A stretch of 64,000 nucleotides of DNA from Iocasia fonsfrigidae (GTDB taxonomy: Bacteria > Bacillota > Halanaerobiia > Halanaerobiales > DTU029), in contig NZ_CP046640.1 in NCBI RefSeq assembly GCF_017751145.1, positions 538,137 through 602,136 on the forward strand, given 5' to 3'. The position numbers and the translations under genes were made by a program. The notes beneath the pieces were generated by a model that saw only the letters and a list, made by a program, of their open reading frames with translations, had not been told where the DNA came from and searched no databases. Of the stretch, positions 37,563 through 46,992 are shown piece after piece (within the stretch, counting starts at the first letter, position 1; every line of letters begins with the position of its first letter).

Positions 37563-38679
37563 ATGGCAGAAAATGAGATACTCTTTCGACTTAATGAGGC
37601 TAGAGATAAATTAAATGATTTGAGGGATGCACTTTGACCTCGCTGGTCTAATGAAGAAGAAAGGAAAGCTAGAAGAGGAAATGAGCAGACCTGATTTCTG
37701 GGATAAGCCTGCCGAGGCTCAGAAAACTGCTCGCAAGGCTAACAGGATCAAAAACCGCATCAAACAGTTTGTTTCACTGGAAGAACAACTTGATGAGGGG
37801 GAACTCCTCCTGGGGTTGAGTGCTGAAGATGGGGGAGAACAGTTAAGTAGTGAGTTAAATGAGACGATTGATCTCCTGGAGAGAGAGCTGGAGAAATTAG
37901 AATTACAGCTGATGTTGAGTGGTAAGTATGATGATAGAAATGCTATTCTATCAATCCATCCTGGTGCAGGTGGTACTGAATCTCAGGACTGGGCTGAGAT
38001 GCTGCTCAGGATGTACAGCAGGTGGGCTGAAAGTAATGGTTATGACCTAAAAATACTTGACTTTTTAGCAGGGGATGAGGCTGGTATTAAGAGTGTAACA
38101 CTGCTTATTGCTGGTGATTATGCCTATGGTTATTTAAGGGGTGAGCGCGGTGTGCACCGCCTGGTCCGTATCTCTCCTTTTGATTCATCAGGCAGGCGCC
38201 ATACCTCTTTTGCCTCAGTTGACGTCATGCCTGAGATAGATGAGGATGTGGAAGTAGATATTGAGCCCAATGATCTCAAGATTGAGACTTATAGAGCCAG
38301 TGGTGCTGGTGGCCAGCATGTTAATAAAACAGATTCAGCTGTCAGGATAACCCATCAACCAACAGGTCTTGTAGTACAGTGTCAGAATGAACGTTCCCAA
38401 CATAAGAATAAAAAAATGGCGATGACTATTCTTAAGTCACGTTTAATAGAGTTGATGGAAGAAATGCAGGCCGAGAAGATTGCTGAATTGAGGGGAGAAC
38501 ATAAGGAGATAGCCTGGGGAAATCAGATACGCTCTTATGTTTTCCACCCCTATAATATGATCAAAGACCACCGCACTGGTTTGGAAGAAGGTAATGTCAA
38601 GAAGGTTATGGATGGTTATCTGGATGATTTTATAGAGGCCTTTCTAACTGATAGAATTGGTGAAGGGAGCGGGCAATGA
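37563..38679 (+). CDS. prfB: Peptide chain release factor 2 with programmed +1 frameshift
   Basis: RF2 recognises UGA and UAA. Translation starts at ATG 37563 (MAENEILFRLNEARDKLNDL) and meets an in-frame TGA at 37635-37637 in the classic slip site CTTTGA, preceded by an AGGG element 5 bp upstream. A +1 shift joins it to the long frame (DLAGLMKKKGKLEEEM onward). The catalytic motif GAGGQHVNKTDSAVRITH and the anticodon-like SPF motif in ISPFDSSGRRHTSF are intact. A single-frame annotation starting at ATG 37627 would miss the true N-terminus. Confidence 0.96.
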
Positions 38680-39344
38680 AAAAAAGACCCTGGAAGTATA
38701 TTTTCTTATTTTTAATACTAATACTGGCTGCCCAACTACTGCTACCTGTTGTTGCGGAGAGAAAACTAAACAAGATTATTTTATCTCAGGTAGAGGAAAT
38801 AGGTGAACTTGATATTGAGCTGGTTTCTTTTCCCTCAATGGAGATTTTGCTTGGTAAGATAGACTTTGTGGAGATATCTGCGGAAAAACCGGTTTATCAG
38901 GATTTGTTGATCAGGTCTTTAGATGTAAAGTATAGGGATGTGCTTTTAAAGGGAAATACCTTTGAGGGGGAGAATACCTATCTCAGAATACTTATTACAG
39001 AGGATGATTTAAATAATTACCTTAAGCATACATCCCCTGACCTGGCTGATCTGAAGATTTCCCTGAAACCTGATCAGGTTCTCCTGGTTGGAAAGGTTCC
39101 TTTTTTAAATACCAGCCTTAATCTCAGGATAACTGGTGGTTTTTTAGTTAAAAATGAAGAGAATAAAGTAGTTTTTCAGCCGGAAGAAATGAAGGTTGAA
39201 AGGGTTAATATCCCTGTAAATCTGCTTAGTAAATATATTGAAGATGCCTATTTTACCCTGGATCTAAATCAGCTTAATTTTCCACTTGAAATTGATAAGG
39301 TTAAAGTTGAAGAAGGTCAGATTATTATAGCTAACGATGGTTAA
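38676..39344 (+). CDS. DUF2993-family exported lipid-binding-like protein
   Basis: A 222-residue protein with an N-terminal membrane/signal segment (about residues 7-25) and a DUF2993-type domain (LDIELVSFPSMEILLGKIDFVEI, ITEDDLNNYLKHT). Related proteins (for example LmeA) bind phospholipids in the envelope. It overlaps the prfB stop by 4 bp. Substrate unknown. Confidence 0.75.
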   Translation: MKKRPWKYIFLFLILILAAQLLLPVVAERKLNKIILSQVEEIGELDIELVSFPSMEILLGKIDFVEISAEKPVYQDLLIRSLDVKYRDVLLKGNTFEGENTYLRILITEDDLNNYLKHTSPDLADLKISLKPDQVLLVGKVPFLNTSLNLRITGGFLVKNEENKVVFQPEEMKVERVNIPVNLLSKYIEDAYFTLDLNQLNFPLEIDKVKVEEGQIIIANDG

Positions 39345-39396
39345 ATTGTCCATAACAGTTTGATTTAAGTATTAAGGTGAGAGGTAGGTAAGGTGG

Positions 39397-41340
39397 ATGA
39401 GGAAAAAATTTTTGCTAATTATTTTTATACTGGCATTATTTGTATCTCTGCTGGGTGTTTATGGCAGATATAAGATAGATAATTCCAGTAATGGTGTAGA
39501 ATTGATAATGGATTATAAGGCCCTTGCTTCCTTAGACCGCAATGAAATAAAATTTTTGGGGGAATTAAAGGAGGCAGGTCTTACAGCTGTAGCAGTCCTT
39601 CCTGATACAATCAAGGAGCTTGTTAATACTAATAGGGTTAATTTAATTAAGGGTAATGAATTAATTAGAGCTGGAGTTATTTCAGGTAGGACCAATCTAT
39701 TAATGGAGTCTTTTCAAATTAGCAGGGATTCAGCAGTATTGTATATTGACAGTAGTTCATTAATTAAGGGATTTCTGGATAGATTGCCTTCCTGGCAAGA
39801 AGAGTATGGGCTTGATTATTTGCTGGCAGGGGATGAATTACTTGTTTTCTTTGAAAAGTGGCATGATAAATACCTTTCTTTAGGAATTGGTTTTGAAGAG
39901 GGACTAATCACAGAAATAAGAAAGGCTGGATTAAAAATAGTCCCCAGAATAGATAATAATAAATTGACAAATAAGGAACAACTGGCTCTACTGGCTGATT
40001 ATTCTCCCCGGTATCTCATTTTTAATGGTACAGAGGTAACTGGTTATCAGGAGGGTAGTAAAGAGGGGATCAGGGAAACAGCCAATCTTATGTTAGATCA
40101 TGATATAATATTTGGTATGATTGAACCCTTTATTGCCAGGCAGGCAGGTGCAGCAAGCCTGGCCCATCTACTTGATTATAGATTACTGAGGGTACATAGT
40201 ATTCAACAGGCTGAGATGGATAGTAATCAGGCTAAATACAGTCTGGATAATATAGTAAATAGGTATTACAGAGCTGTTAAGGAGCGAAATGTCAGATTAT
40301 TATACCTCAAACCATTCCTAAAAGAGAAAGATAATAAAAAGCCCGATAAACTAACAGAGGAGTTCATTGCCAGCCTTGCAGTCAGGCTGAAAACAGCTGG
40401 CTATCTGCCTGGTCAGGCAGAACTTTATAGGGATTATGAAAATAGTTTCTTAGCTTTATTATTGATTGGTCTGGGTATTACTGTTGCTGGTATAATCTTA
40501 CTGGGATATTTGATTAATAAGGATATTTTAAAGTGGTCATACTTGATGATGGGTTTAGTTATTATAGTTGAGGTCTTACTCTTTTATAAAGGCAGAGGGA
40601 TTTTCTTACGTAAAGTACTGGCTCTGGCAAGTGCTATTATTTTCCCCACACTGGCTGTAGTTACACAAGTCCTCAATAAAGAGGAGGAGAGCTTGTTGCT
40701 TAAATTTTTGAAGACAGCGGCTATTTCCTTGCTTGGAGGCGTCTTTTTGACTGCTTCTTTAGCCCATACCAGTTTTGTCTTAAAAATAAATCAATTTGTT
40801 GGTGTCAAATTAGCTTTTGTGCTACCGCTTATTTTAATATCATTCTATTATTTTAAGACAATAGATTATCGGTTTAACGATAGGCAGGGTTCTTTCCTGG
40901 AGAAACTGAACAGGCTGTTAGATTATAATCTTAAACTTAAACACCTGGTATTATTATTTGTGCTTGCTGTAGGTGGTTTTGTTTATATAGGTCGTACAGG
41001 TAATTATCCCTTACTCCCTGTGTCAGGGATAGAGTTACACCTCCGTGAGTCTCTGGAAAAACTACTTATTGCCCGGCCGAGGTTTAAAGAATTTCTTATC
41101 GGTCATCCTTTTCTTGTGCTGGCCTTAGGAATGGTTAAGGAGTTTAAGAATAAATTATTGTTTTATCCATTTTTATTACTGGCTTCAATTGGACAGATTA
41201 CTGTTCTGAATTCATTTTCACATATCCATACACCACTTTTAATTACTGTTATCAGGGTTTTTCATGGGTTGTGGCTTGGTTTATTATTAGGATATATTTT
41301 ATTATCTAGCTTTAGATATCTTGTAAAGCGCTTTGCTTAG
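39397..41340 (+). CDS. DUF5693-family polytopic membrane protein
   Basis: A 647-residue protein with an N-terminal signal/anchor, an extracytoplasmic region of about 320 residues (LASLDRNEIKFLGELKEAGLTAVAVLPDTI resembling a TIM-barrel-like start) and eight or more C-terminal membrane helices. The DUF5693-csaB-tagA order is common in Firmicutes and suggests a role in cell-surface polysaccharide assembly. The function is not known. ATG 39397 follows TAAGGTGG. Confidence 0.78.
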   Translation: MRKKFLLIIFILALFVSLLGVYGRYKIDNSSNGVELIMDYKALASLDRNEIKFLGELKEAGLTAVAVLPDTIKELVNTNRVNLIKGNELIRAGVISGRTNLLMESFQISRDSAVLYIDSSSLIKGFLDRLPSWQEEYGLDYLLAGDELLVFFEKWHDKYLSLGIGFEEGLITEIRKAGLKIVPRIDNNKLTNKEQLALLADYSPRYLIFNGTEVTGYQEGSKEGIRETANLMLDHDIIFGMIEPFIARQAGAASLAHLLDYRLLRVHSIQQAEMDSNQAKYSLDNIVNRYYRAVKERNVRLLYLKPFLKEKDNKKPDKLTEEFIASLAVRLKTAGYLPGQAELYRDYENSFLALLLIGLGITVAGIILLGYLINKDILKWSYLMMGLVIIVEVLLFYKGRGIFLRKVLALASAIIFPTLAVVTQVLNKEEESLLLKFLKTAAISLLGGVFLTASLAHTSFVLKINQFVGVKLAFVLPLILISFYYFKTIDYRFNDRQGSFLEKLNRLLDYNLKLKHLVLLFVLAVGGFVYIGRTGNYPLLPVSGIELHLRESLEKLLIARPRFKEFLIGHPFLVLALGMVKEFKNKLLFYPFLLLASIGQITVLNSFSHIHTPLLITVIRVFHGLWLGLLLGYILLSSFRYLVKRFA

Positions 41341-41376
41341 GGTTATTATCTTGGAGTCTGAAAGAGGTGAGTAAAG

Positions 41377-42489
41377 GTGGCAAAGATAGTTATCTCTGGT
41401 TATTATGGTTTTGATAATATGGGTGATGAAGCAGTTTTAAATGCGATGCTGATTTCTTTTAGAGAACTGGCTGATCAGCTGGAAATAGTTGTGCTATCAG
41501 GTGCTCCTCAAAAGACTGCTGCTAGGTATGGGGTTAAGGCTGTAAAAAGAAATAATTACAGAGAAGTCTTCAAGGAGATTAAATCCTGTGATTTATTTAT
41601 CAGCGGTGGTGGTAGTCTCTTACAGGATGTTACGGGCTGGAAGAGTATTCCCTTCTACCTTGGCCAGCTTATGCTGGCTAGTTTACTGGGGAAGAAGACT
41701 ATGTTGTTTGGACAGGGTATCGGGCCGATAAAAAGCAAACTATACCGCCAACTGGCAGCCTTGATAATTAAAAAGGTTGACCTTGTAACAGTGCGTGATG
41801 AGGAATCTCGTGATTTTTTAATAGGGCTCGGCTTAAAGGGAAAGGATATAGCTGTAACAGCAGACCCTGTTTTTTGTTTATCCCCTGGAGATAATAAGCA
41901 GATACAGGGGAGAGAGCTTCTGGCAGAGGAGGGTATTAAGGCTGATAGTAAGCTGATTGGTATTTCCGTTAGGCCGTGGGCTGGTGAGGGTTATTTAAAG
42001 GAAATAGCTAAAGCTGTTAAAGAACTCTCTGCTGTCAATGATGGGGAGGTTTTAATAATACCGATGCACCCAGCCTATGACCTGACTGTTAGTGAAAAAT
42101 TACTGGAACTACTGGATGGTCAAGTTAATATCTTAAGTGGTGATTATACACCACTAGAAATGATAGCTATTTTTGGGGAATTAGATTTTTTGCTTGGTGT
42201 AAGGCTTCATTCTCTGATTTTTTCACTTATTCAGGGGATACCATTTGTGGCTATTAGCTATGACCCCAAAGTTGACAGTCTTTTAAAGAGCTTGAGAATA
42301 ACTGCTGGTATGGATATTAATAAACTTAATGGAGATACCCTCAAACGGGTCTGCCAGACTGTTTTGTCCAATACTGAACAATTTAACCTTGTTATAGAGG
42401 GACAGCTTGTTCGGTTACGTAAAAAGGCTTTATGGAATACAGAGTTTGCCCTTGGCCTACTGGGGGATGATTCTATTGACAGATCATAA
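41377..42489 (+). CDS. csaB: Polysaccharide pyruvyl transferase CsaB
   Basis: CsaB adds ketal pyruvate to secondary cell-wall polysaccharide, the ligand for SLH-domain proteins. The 370-residue protein opens KIVISGYYGFDNMGDEAVLNAML and has LFISGGGSLLQDVTGWKSIPFYLGQ, a typical CsaB segment. A GTG start at 41377 follows AGGTGAG. In a diderm Firmicute this suggests SLH proteins tether envelope layers (inference). It overlaps the next gene. Confidence 0.9.
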   Translation: MAKIVISGYYGFDNMGDEAVLNAMLISFRELADQLEIVVLSGAPQKTAARYGVKAVKRNNYREVFKEIKSCDLFISGGGSLLQDVTGWKSIPFYLGQLMLASLLGKKTMLFGQGIGPIKSKLYRQLAALIIKKVDLVTVRDEESRDFLIGLGLKGKDIAVTADPVFCLSPGDNKQIQGRELLAEEGIKADSKLIGISVRPWAGEGYLKEIAKAVKELSAVNDGEVLIIPMHPAYDLTVSEKLLELLDGQVNILSGDYTPLEMIAIFGELDFLLGVRLHSLIFSLIQGIPFVAISYDPKVDSLLKSLRITAGMDINKLNGDTLKRVCQTVLSNTEQFNLVIEGQLVRLRKKALWNTEFALGLLGDDSIDRS

Positions 42490-43228
42490 AATTGAAATTT
42501 TGGGTGTCCAGATAGATCAAATAAAGATGGAAACAGCAGTAAAAAGAGTAGATAAATACATTAATGCTCATGATAATAAAAGATATATGATTGTGACCCC
42601 TAATGCAGAGATGATTGTTATGGCCTATGATAACCCAGGCTTTGCTGATATATTAAACAGGGCAGATTTAAGTGTTCCAGATGGTGCTGGTGTTGTGCTG
42701 GCTTCACATATCCTTACTCTCCCCCTGGAAGAAAGGGTAGCAGGTTTTGACTTGATGGGTAAATTACTGAAACTGGCCCAGGAAAGAGATTACCGGGTTT
42801 TTTTTCTGGGAGGCAAGGACTCTGTTCTGGAAAAGGCCCTGAGTAAGATAAAAAACAATTTTCCAGGTTTAAAGATAGCGGGTTCTCACCATGGTTATCT
42901 GGACCCTGCTTTAACTTTCTGGCTGATAGAGGAGATCAATGGTCTTGATGTTGATATATTATTTGTCGGGATGGGTGTTCCTTTACAGGAGAGATTTCTT
43001 AATGATAATCTAGCTAATTTAAAGGTAAAGGTTGCGATGACAGTAGGTGGTTCTTTTGATGTACTAGCTGATGAGGTAAAAAGGGCTCCTCGGTGGATGC
43101 AGACGCTGGGTCTGGAATGGTTATTTCGGCTCATCCAGGAACCTTCCCGAATCGGGAGAATGATGGCTTTGCCCAGGTTTGTATTACTGGTCTTTAAAGA
43201 ATATTTGCTGGCCAAGGTCAGGAGGTAA
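42467..43228 (+). CDS. tagA: WecG/TagA/CpsF-family glycosyltransferase
   Basis: A glycosyltransferase of the ManNAc-transferase family acting on lipid-linked sugars. Family segments are RYMIVTPNAEMIVMAYDNPGFADILNRADLSVPDGAGVVLA and VDILFVGMGVPLQERFL. The start is placed at ATG 42467 (MILLTDHKIEILGVQID); TTG 42476 is an alternative, while the longer frame from 42407 overlaps csaB and is unlikely. It forms an operon with csaB and the DUF5693 gene. Confidence 0.9.
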   Translation: MILLTDHKIEILGVQIDQIKMETAVKRVDKYINAHDNKRYMIVTPNAEMIVMAYDNPGFADILNRADLSVPDGAGVVLASHILTLPLEERVAGFDLMGKLLKLAQERDYRVFFLGGKDSVLEKALSKIKNNFPGLKIAGSHHGYLDPALTFWLIEEINGLDVDILFVGMGVPLQERFLNDNLANLKVKVAMTVGGSFDVLADEVKRAPRWMQTLGLEWLFRLIQEPSRIGRMMALPRFVLLVFKEYLLAKVRR

Positions 43229-43230
43229 AG

Positions 43231-44085
43231 ATGAAGAAAAAGAAAAAGATAAAACGTCTTTTATTTGATATTCTTGGTATAACAGTAGGTTCAGCCCTGG
43301 CGGCATTATCTCTGGTTATATTTTTAATCCCTAATCGTATTGCTGCTGGTGGTATAAGTGGACTGGCAACTATAATCTATTACCTGACTGAATTTCCTGT
43401 TGGTATACTGACTTTAGTCTTGAATATACCGCTGTTTATTGCTGTAATTAAGGTTCTGGGCTTATCTTTTGGCATCAGAACTATTTATGGTATGATTACT
43501 TTTGCTGTTTTTATAGATCTGTTTCAACCAGTAGTACCTGTTTTGACCCATGACCTTTTGCTGGCTACTATTTACGGTGGGATAGTTGGTGGTCTAGGAC
43601 TGGGTATTGTCTTTAATTCCAGGGGTACAACCGGAGGAACAGATATGGCTGCCAAATTAATTAACCACTATACTGGTTTGAGTGTGGGAGAAAGTATTTT
43701 CCTGGCAGACGGTATTGTTGTTTTACTGGCCGGTATATTCTTTAATGCTGAGGTGGCACTATATGCAGCAATTGCTATTTTTATACACAGCAAAGTAATA
43801 GACCTGGTACAGGAAGGGTTGCGCTTTAGTAAAGCTGTTTTCATTATCTCTACAAATCCAGAGGCAATCAAGGATGAGGTAATGTCCGAACTGGACCGGG
43901 GTGTTACTATTTTAAATGGTTATGGTGGCTATACTGGTGATGAAAAAGATGTCCTTTTCTGTATTATCTCCCGTACTGAGGTCGCCAAACTTAAGAGGGT
44001 GGTATCCAAAATTGATAGGAAGGCCTTTGTTATTATAACAAATGTCCATGAGGTACTTGGTGAAGGATTTAAAGAGATATCTTAA
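43231..44085 (+). CDS. YitT-family membrane protein (DUF161 + DUF2179)
   Basis: A 284-residue protein with about five membrane helices (IPNRIAAGGISGLATIIYYLT, GIVFNSRGTTGGTDMAAKLI) and a C-terminal DUF2179 domain (YGGYTGDEKDVLFCIISRTEVAKLKRVV). The YitT family is widespread and of unknown transport function. The start is 3 bp after tagA. Confidence 0.87.
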   Translation: MKKKKKIKRLLFDILGITVGSALAALSLVIFLIPNRIAAGGISGLATIIYYLTEFPVGILTLVLNIPLFIAVIKVLGLSFGIRTIYGMITFAVFIDLFQPVVPVLTHDLLLATIYGGIVGGLGLGIVFNSRGTTGGTDMAAKLINHYTGLSVGESIFLADGIVVLLAGIFFNAEVALYAAIAIFIHSKVIDLVQEGLRFSKAVFIISTNPEAIKDEVMSELDRGVTILNGYGGYTGDEKDVLFCIISRTEVAKLKRVVSKIDRKAFVIITNVHEVLGEGFKEIS

Positions 44086-44183
44086 AATAGAGGAATATTC
44101 GTCCACTGGTAGTTTAAATTACCTTTTAGTCTTCTGATATAATCCCTTCTTTTAAACAATACTAGTAATGAGGAGGGGTAATA

Positions 44184-44822
44184 ATGCTGATCTTTAATCA
44201 GGTAAGTAAGAATGGCATTTGTGATTTATCATTTTATATTAGGAGTGGTGAGTTTGCTTATATTTATTACCAGGAAAGTAGAGATATAGAGACATTATTT
44301 AATTTAATAATGGGTAATGCCAGGCCTGATGATGGTGTTATTAGATGGTTGAATAATGATAGTTTGATCAAACCCTTTCCCATTGAAAAAAGGGTTGTCT
44401 ATCAGGAGAATATACTACTGCCAGATAGAACAGTTATAGAAAACATGAGGTATATTATGCAGATCAGGGGGTTTAGTAGTAAATATATAAACAATCGGGC
44501 TAGAAGGGTATTAAATATACTTGAGCTTGATAAGCTGTTTGATAAGAAACCTGGGGAGTTAATGAAACATCAATTAATCCGGGCAAATATTGCCCAGGCA
44601 ATACTTGATTTCCCAACAGTGGTGATAGTAGAGAACCCAACTATTATGCTTGATGATGTAAATGCCCAGGGTATTATCCATCTCTTAAAAGGGATAAACA
44701 GCCTATCATTGACAATTATCTTTCTCAGCTCTGACCAGCGGCTTATACCTGGTGATGGTGTTAAGGTAATAGGCCCGGTTTTGACCAGTAAACAAAACAG
44801 GGAGAAGGGGTCATATGCCTAA
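44184..44822 (+). CDS. ftsE: Degenerate FtsE-like ABC ATPase, predicted inactive
   Basis: A 212-residue protein with the size and outline of FtsE. The usual Walker A GxSGxGKST region reads YYQESRDIETLFNLI, with no GK(S/T). The ABC signature position reads PGELMKHQLIRANIAQAIL instead of LSGGQ-type, and Walker B is TVVIVENPTIMLD with the usual DE catalytic pair replaced (VEN). The Q-loop-like YQ (RRVVYQENILLPDRTVIENM) and D-loop outline remain. ATP hydrolysis is therefore unlikely. Its place between yitT and an ftsX-like/S41-protease pair matches the normal Firmicute ftsE locus. An 8-bp overlap couples it to the next gene. Confidence 0.75.
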   Translation: MLIFNQVSKNGICDLSFYIRSGEFAYIYYQESRDIETLFNLIMGNARPDDGVIRWLNNDSLIKPFPIEKRVVYQENILLPDRTVIENMRYIMQIRGFSSKYINNRARRVLNILELDKLFDKKPGELMKHQLIRANIAQAILDFPTVVIVENPTIMLDDVNAQGIIHLLKGINSLSLTIIFLSSDQRLIPGDGVKVIGPVLTSKQNREKGSYA

Positions 44823-45435
44823 ATCCAGACCTGAAACGGCCTTTATTCTGCAGGAAGTCAGGAGAAGTATAGTTTTAAATAAGAAATATGCCCTTTCTTT
44901 TTTTGTTTTCCTTTCGTTAAATTATTTGCTGCTGATTCTGGTCTTTACAGCAGCAATAAATATAAATTATCTTATTGAATCATATTATAGTGGTTTATTA
45001 CCATTTGCTCTGGAAACACTACTAATATTTCTTGTTAAGCGAATTGTTTTTTTAAAGTTCCTGTTTTTTATTTCATTTTTAATTTCAACGCTGATACTTG
45101 TTTATCTAAATAAAAAATATATAGATACTTTTATTATCTTATATCAGTATGAAATAAAACTGGTTAATAAACTATCCTGCAATAATAAGATGGTAAGATT
45201 ACCTTTATTGTTGACAGCTTTTATTATTAATGTGTTTTCATTGGGAACAGTATTTCTGTTGAGTGGTTTTATCTACAGGTATTCCTGTGTAATAATAGGA
45301 CAGTATTTAACAGGATTTAATTTTATAAAATACCAGAACTTTAATATTTCATTATTGTTTTTTCTTTTCCTGATAACAGCTGGTGGTATATTTAGTTCCA
45401 CTCGTTTTTTATTCTGGAAACATAAGCTGGGTTAG
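44815..45435 (+). CDS. ftsX: Minimal FtsX-like four-helix membrane protein
   Basis: A 206-residue polytopic protein (four likely helices at about 24-46, 78-98, 128-154, 176-195). FtsX is normally about 300 residues with a large extracellular loop between helices 1 and 2. Here that loop is only about 30 residues, so the domain that activates peptidoglycan hydrolases is missing. The identity is inferred from overlap with the FtsE-like gene and from the following S41 protease; sequence similarity alone is weak. Confidence 0.6.
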   Translation: MPKSRPETAFILQEVRRSIVLNKKYALSFFVFLSLNYLLLILVFTAAININYLIESYYSGLLPFALETLLIFLVKRIVFLKFLFFISFLISTLILVYLNKKYIDTFIILYQYEIKLVNKLSCNNKMVRLPLLLTAFIINVFSLGTVFLLSGFIYRYSCVIIGQYLTGFNFIKYQNFNISLLFFLFLITAGGIFSSTRFLFWKHKLG

Positions 45436-45514
45436 TCCTTATTTTAAATATTACCTTATCTTGATAGGGAGGAGAATGGCTTTTTAGGGAGAAGAACTTA
45501 TATTAGGTGAATAA

Positions 45515-45673
45515 ACTTTGAAGATCAACAGATATATTTGTTTCCCTTGTCGTGCACCACAGGCACTCCGTATTTAAGCAGAGTGTACAAGAACAGTTTA
45601 AGGTTGCGCTACAGCGTCCTGCTTACGGATAATTTCTAGAGAGTCGTACAACAAATATATCTGTCTGGTTTAT
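45515..45673. repeat. MITE-like dispersed repeat, copy 2
   Basis: Shares inverted ends (45521-45542, 45650-45671; core ACAGATATATTTGTT exact on both sides) and interior with the element at 31530-31726, but lacks about 40 bp of the interior. It occupies most of the gap between ftsX and the S41 protease, where a murein hydrolase activator gene often sits in other Firmicutes. Confidence 0.75.
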
Positions 45674-45780
45674 TAAAACTAGTTAACTTTGTACTAAGTA
45701 AAAATTAATAATTATTGATTAAGTCTGGGTAGCGAAGCCATTTTGTTTTCTAGATAAAAATTTAATTAGGTGGGTTATTG

Positions 45781-46941
45781 ATGATGAAAAAGATTAGATT
45801 AGTTTTGCTTGTTGTGTTGATGTTTTTGGTGGTTAATACTTATATTATAGGGGTTGAAGTTCAGGGGGAAGAGCTACCAGCTGATTCTCCATTGAGAGAC
45901 TTTCAAGAAATACTTTATTTGATAAATTATTACCATGTAGATGAGATGGACTTAGAAAAGACGATTAATGGGGCTATTGAAGGAATGGTTGATAGTCTTG
46001 ACCCTTTTTCTGAGTATTTAAGCCCTGAGGAATATAAGGAGATGCAGATAGAATTTGAAGGTGAATTTGGGGGAATAGGGATTGTTGTTAACCCGGATTT
46101 AACGATTGTTTCACCTATTAAAGGTACCCCTGGTGATCGGGCTGATTTGCGGCCGGAAGATAGTATTATAGCTATTGATGGACGTTCAACAGAGGACATG
46201 ACCCAGCAAAAAGCAGTAAATTTGATGAGGGGGGAACCTGGTACTACTGTTGATCTGACCATAGAGAGGAAAGACCTTGAACAGCCAATAGAGGTTCATA
46301 TAGTACGTGAATTAATAGAAATACCTTATGTTGAGACAAAGATGATAGGTGATGATATAGCTTATATCTTTATTGCTGAGTTTGTCAAGGATGTTGGCCA
46401 AAAGGTTAATGAAGCTGTCAAGGAGTTTGAGGCACAGGGTGCCAGGGCTCTTATCCTTGATTTAAGGAGTGATCCAGGTGGGTTATTTACTGAAGCGGTA
46501 GATGTGGCCAGTAGTTTTATTTCTAGCGGTAAAGTTGTTTCCATAAAACAGAGGTTTACTGAAGATGATATCTATGGGGTGAATACCTCTTTTAGACACA
46601 CTGATCTTCCACTGGTAGTACTAATTAATGAGGGTAGTGCTAGTGCTTCAGAGATTGTGGCTGGTGCTATACAGGATTACCAGCGTGGAATAATAATGGG
46701 TAAGACGAGTTTTGGTAAGGGGACTGTGCAGTCAATATTCCCAATGGAAAATGGTTCAGCCCTGAAAATGACTACAGGAAGGTATTATACCCCTGATGGC
46801 AGATTTATACATGAAGCTGGTATTCAACCTGATCAAGAGGTTGACTTTGACCGGGAATATGATGGTGATAATCAACTTGATGCAGCTGTAGAATATATTG
46901 AAGAGACTTATTTAAACAATAATTTTAAAAAGGCTGGTTGA
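45781..46941 (+). CDS. ctpA: C-terminal processing protease (S41 family, CtpA/CtpB type)
   Basis: An exported serine protease with a signal peptide (about 1-25), an S41 N-terminal region, a PDZ domain (GIGIVVNPDLTIVSPIKGTPGDRADLRPED) and a catalytic domain. The Ser/Lys dyad is in LINEGSASASEIVAGAIQDY and the downstream KTSFGKGTVQ. Length of 387 residues fits CtpA/CtpB. ATG 45781 with AGGTGGG upstream is preferred over TTG 45778. In Firmicutes this gene often follows ftsEX and a hydrolase. Confidence 0.94.
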   Translation: MMKKIRLVLLVVLMFLVVNTYIIGVEVQGEELPADSPLRDFQEILYLINYYHVDEMDLEKTINGAIEGMVDSLDPFSEYLSPEEYKEMQIEFEGEFGGIGIVVNPDLTIVSPIKGTPGDRADLRPEDSIIAIDGRSTEDMTQQKAVNLMRGEPGTTVDLTIERKDLEQPIEVHIVRELIEIPYVETKMIGDDIAYIFIAEFVKDVGQKVNEAVKEFEAQGARALILDLRSDPGGLFTEAVDVASSFISSGKVVSIKQRFTEDDIYGVNTSFRHTDLPLVVLINEGSASASEIVAGAIQDYQRGIIMGKTSFGKGTVQSIFPMENGSALKMTTGRYYTPDGRFIHEAGIQPDQEVDFDREYDGDNQLDAAVEYIEETYLNNNFKKAG

Positions 46942-46992
46942 TAACTAGCATCAAGTTTATAAAATGTTGAGTTTACTGGGGTTGATCTTGTT

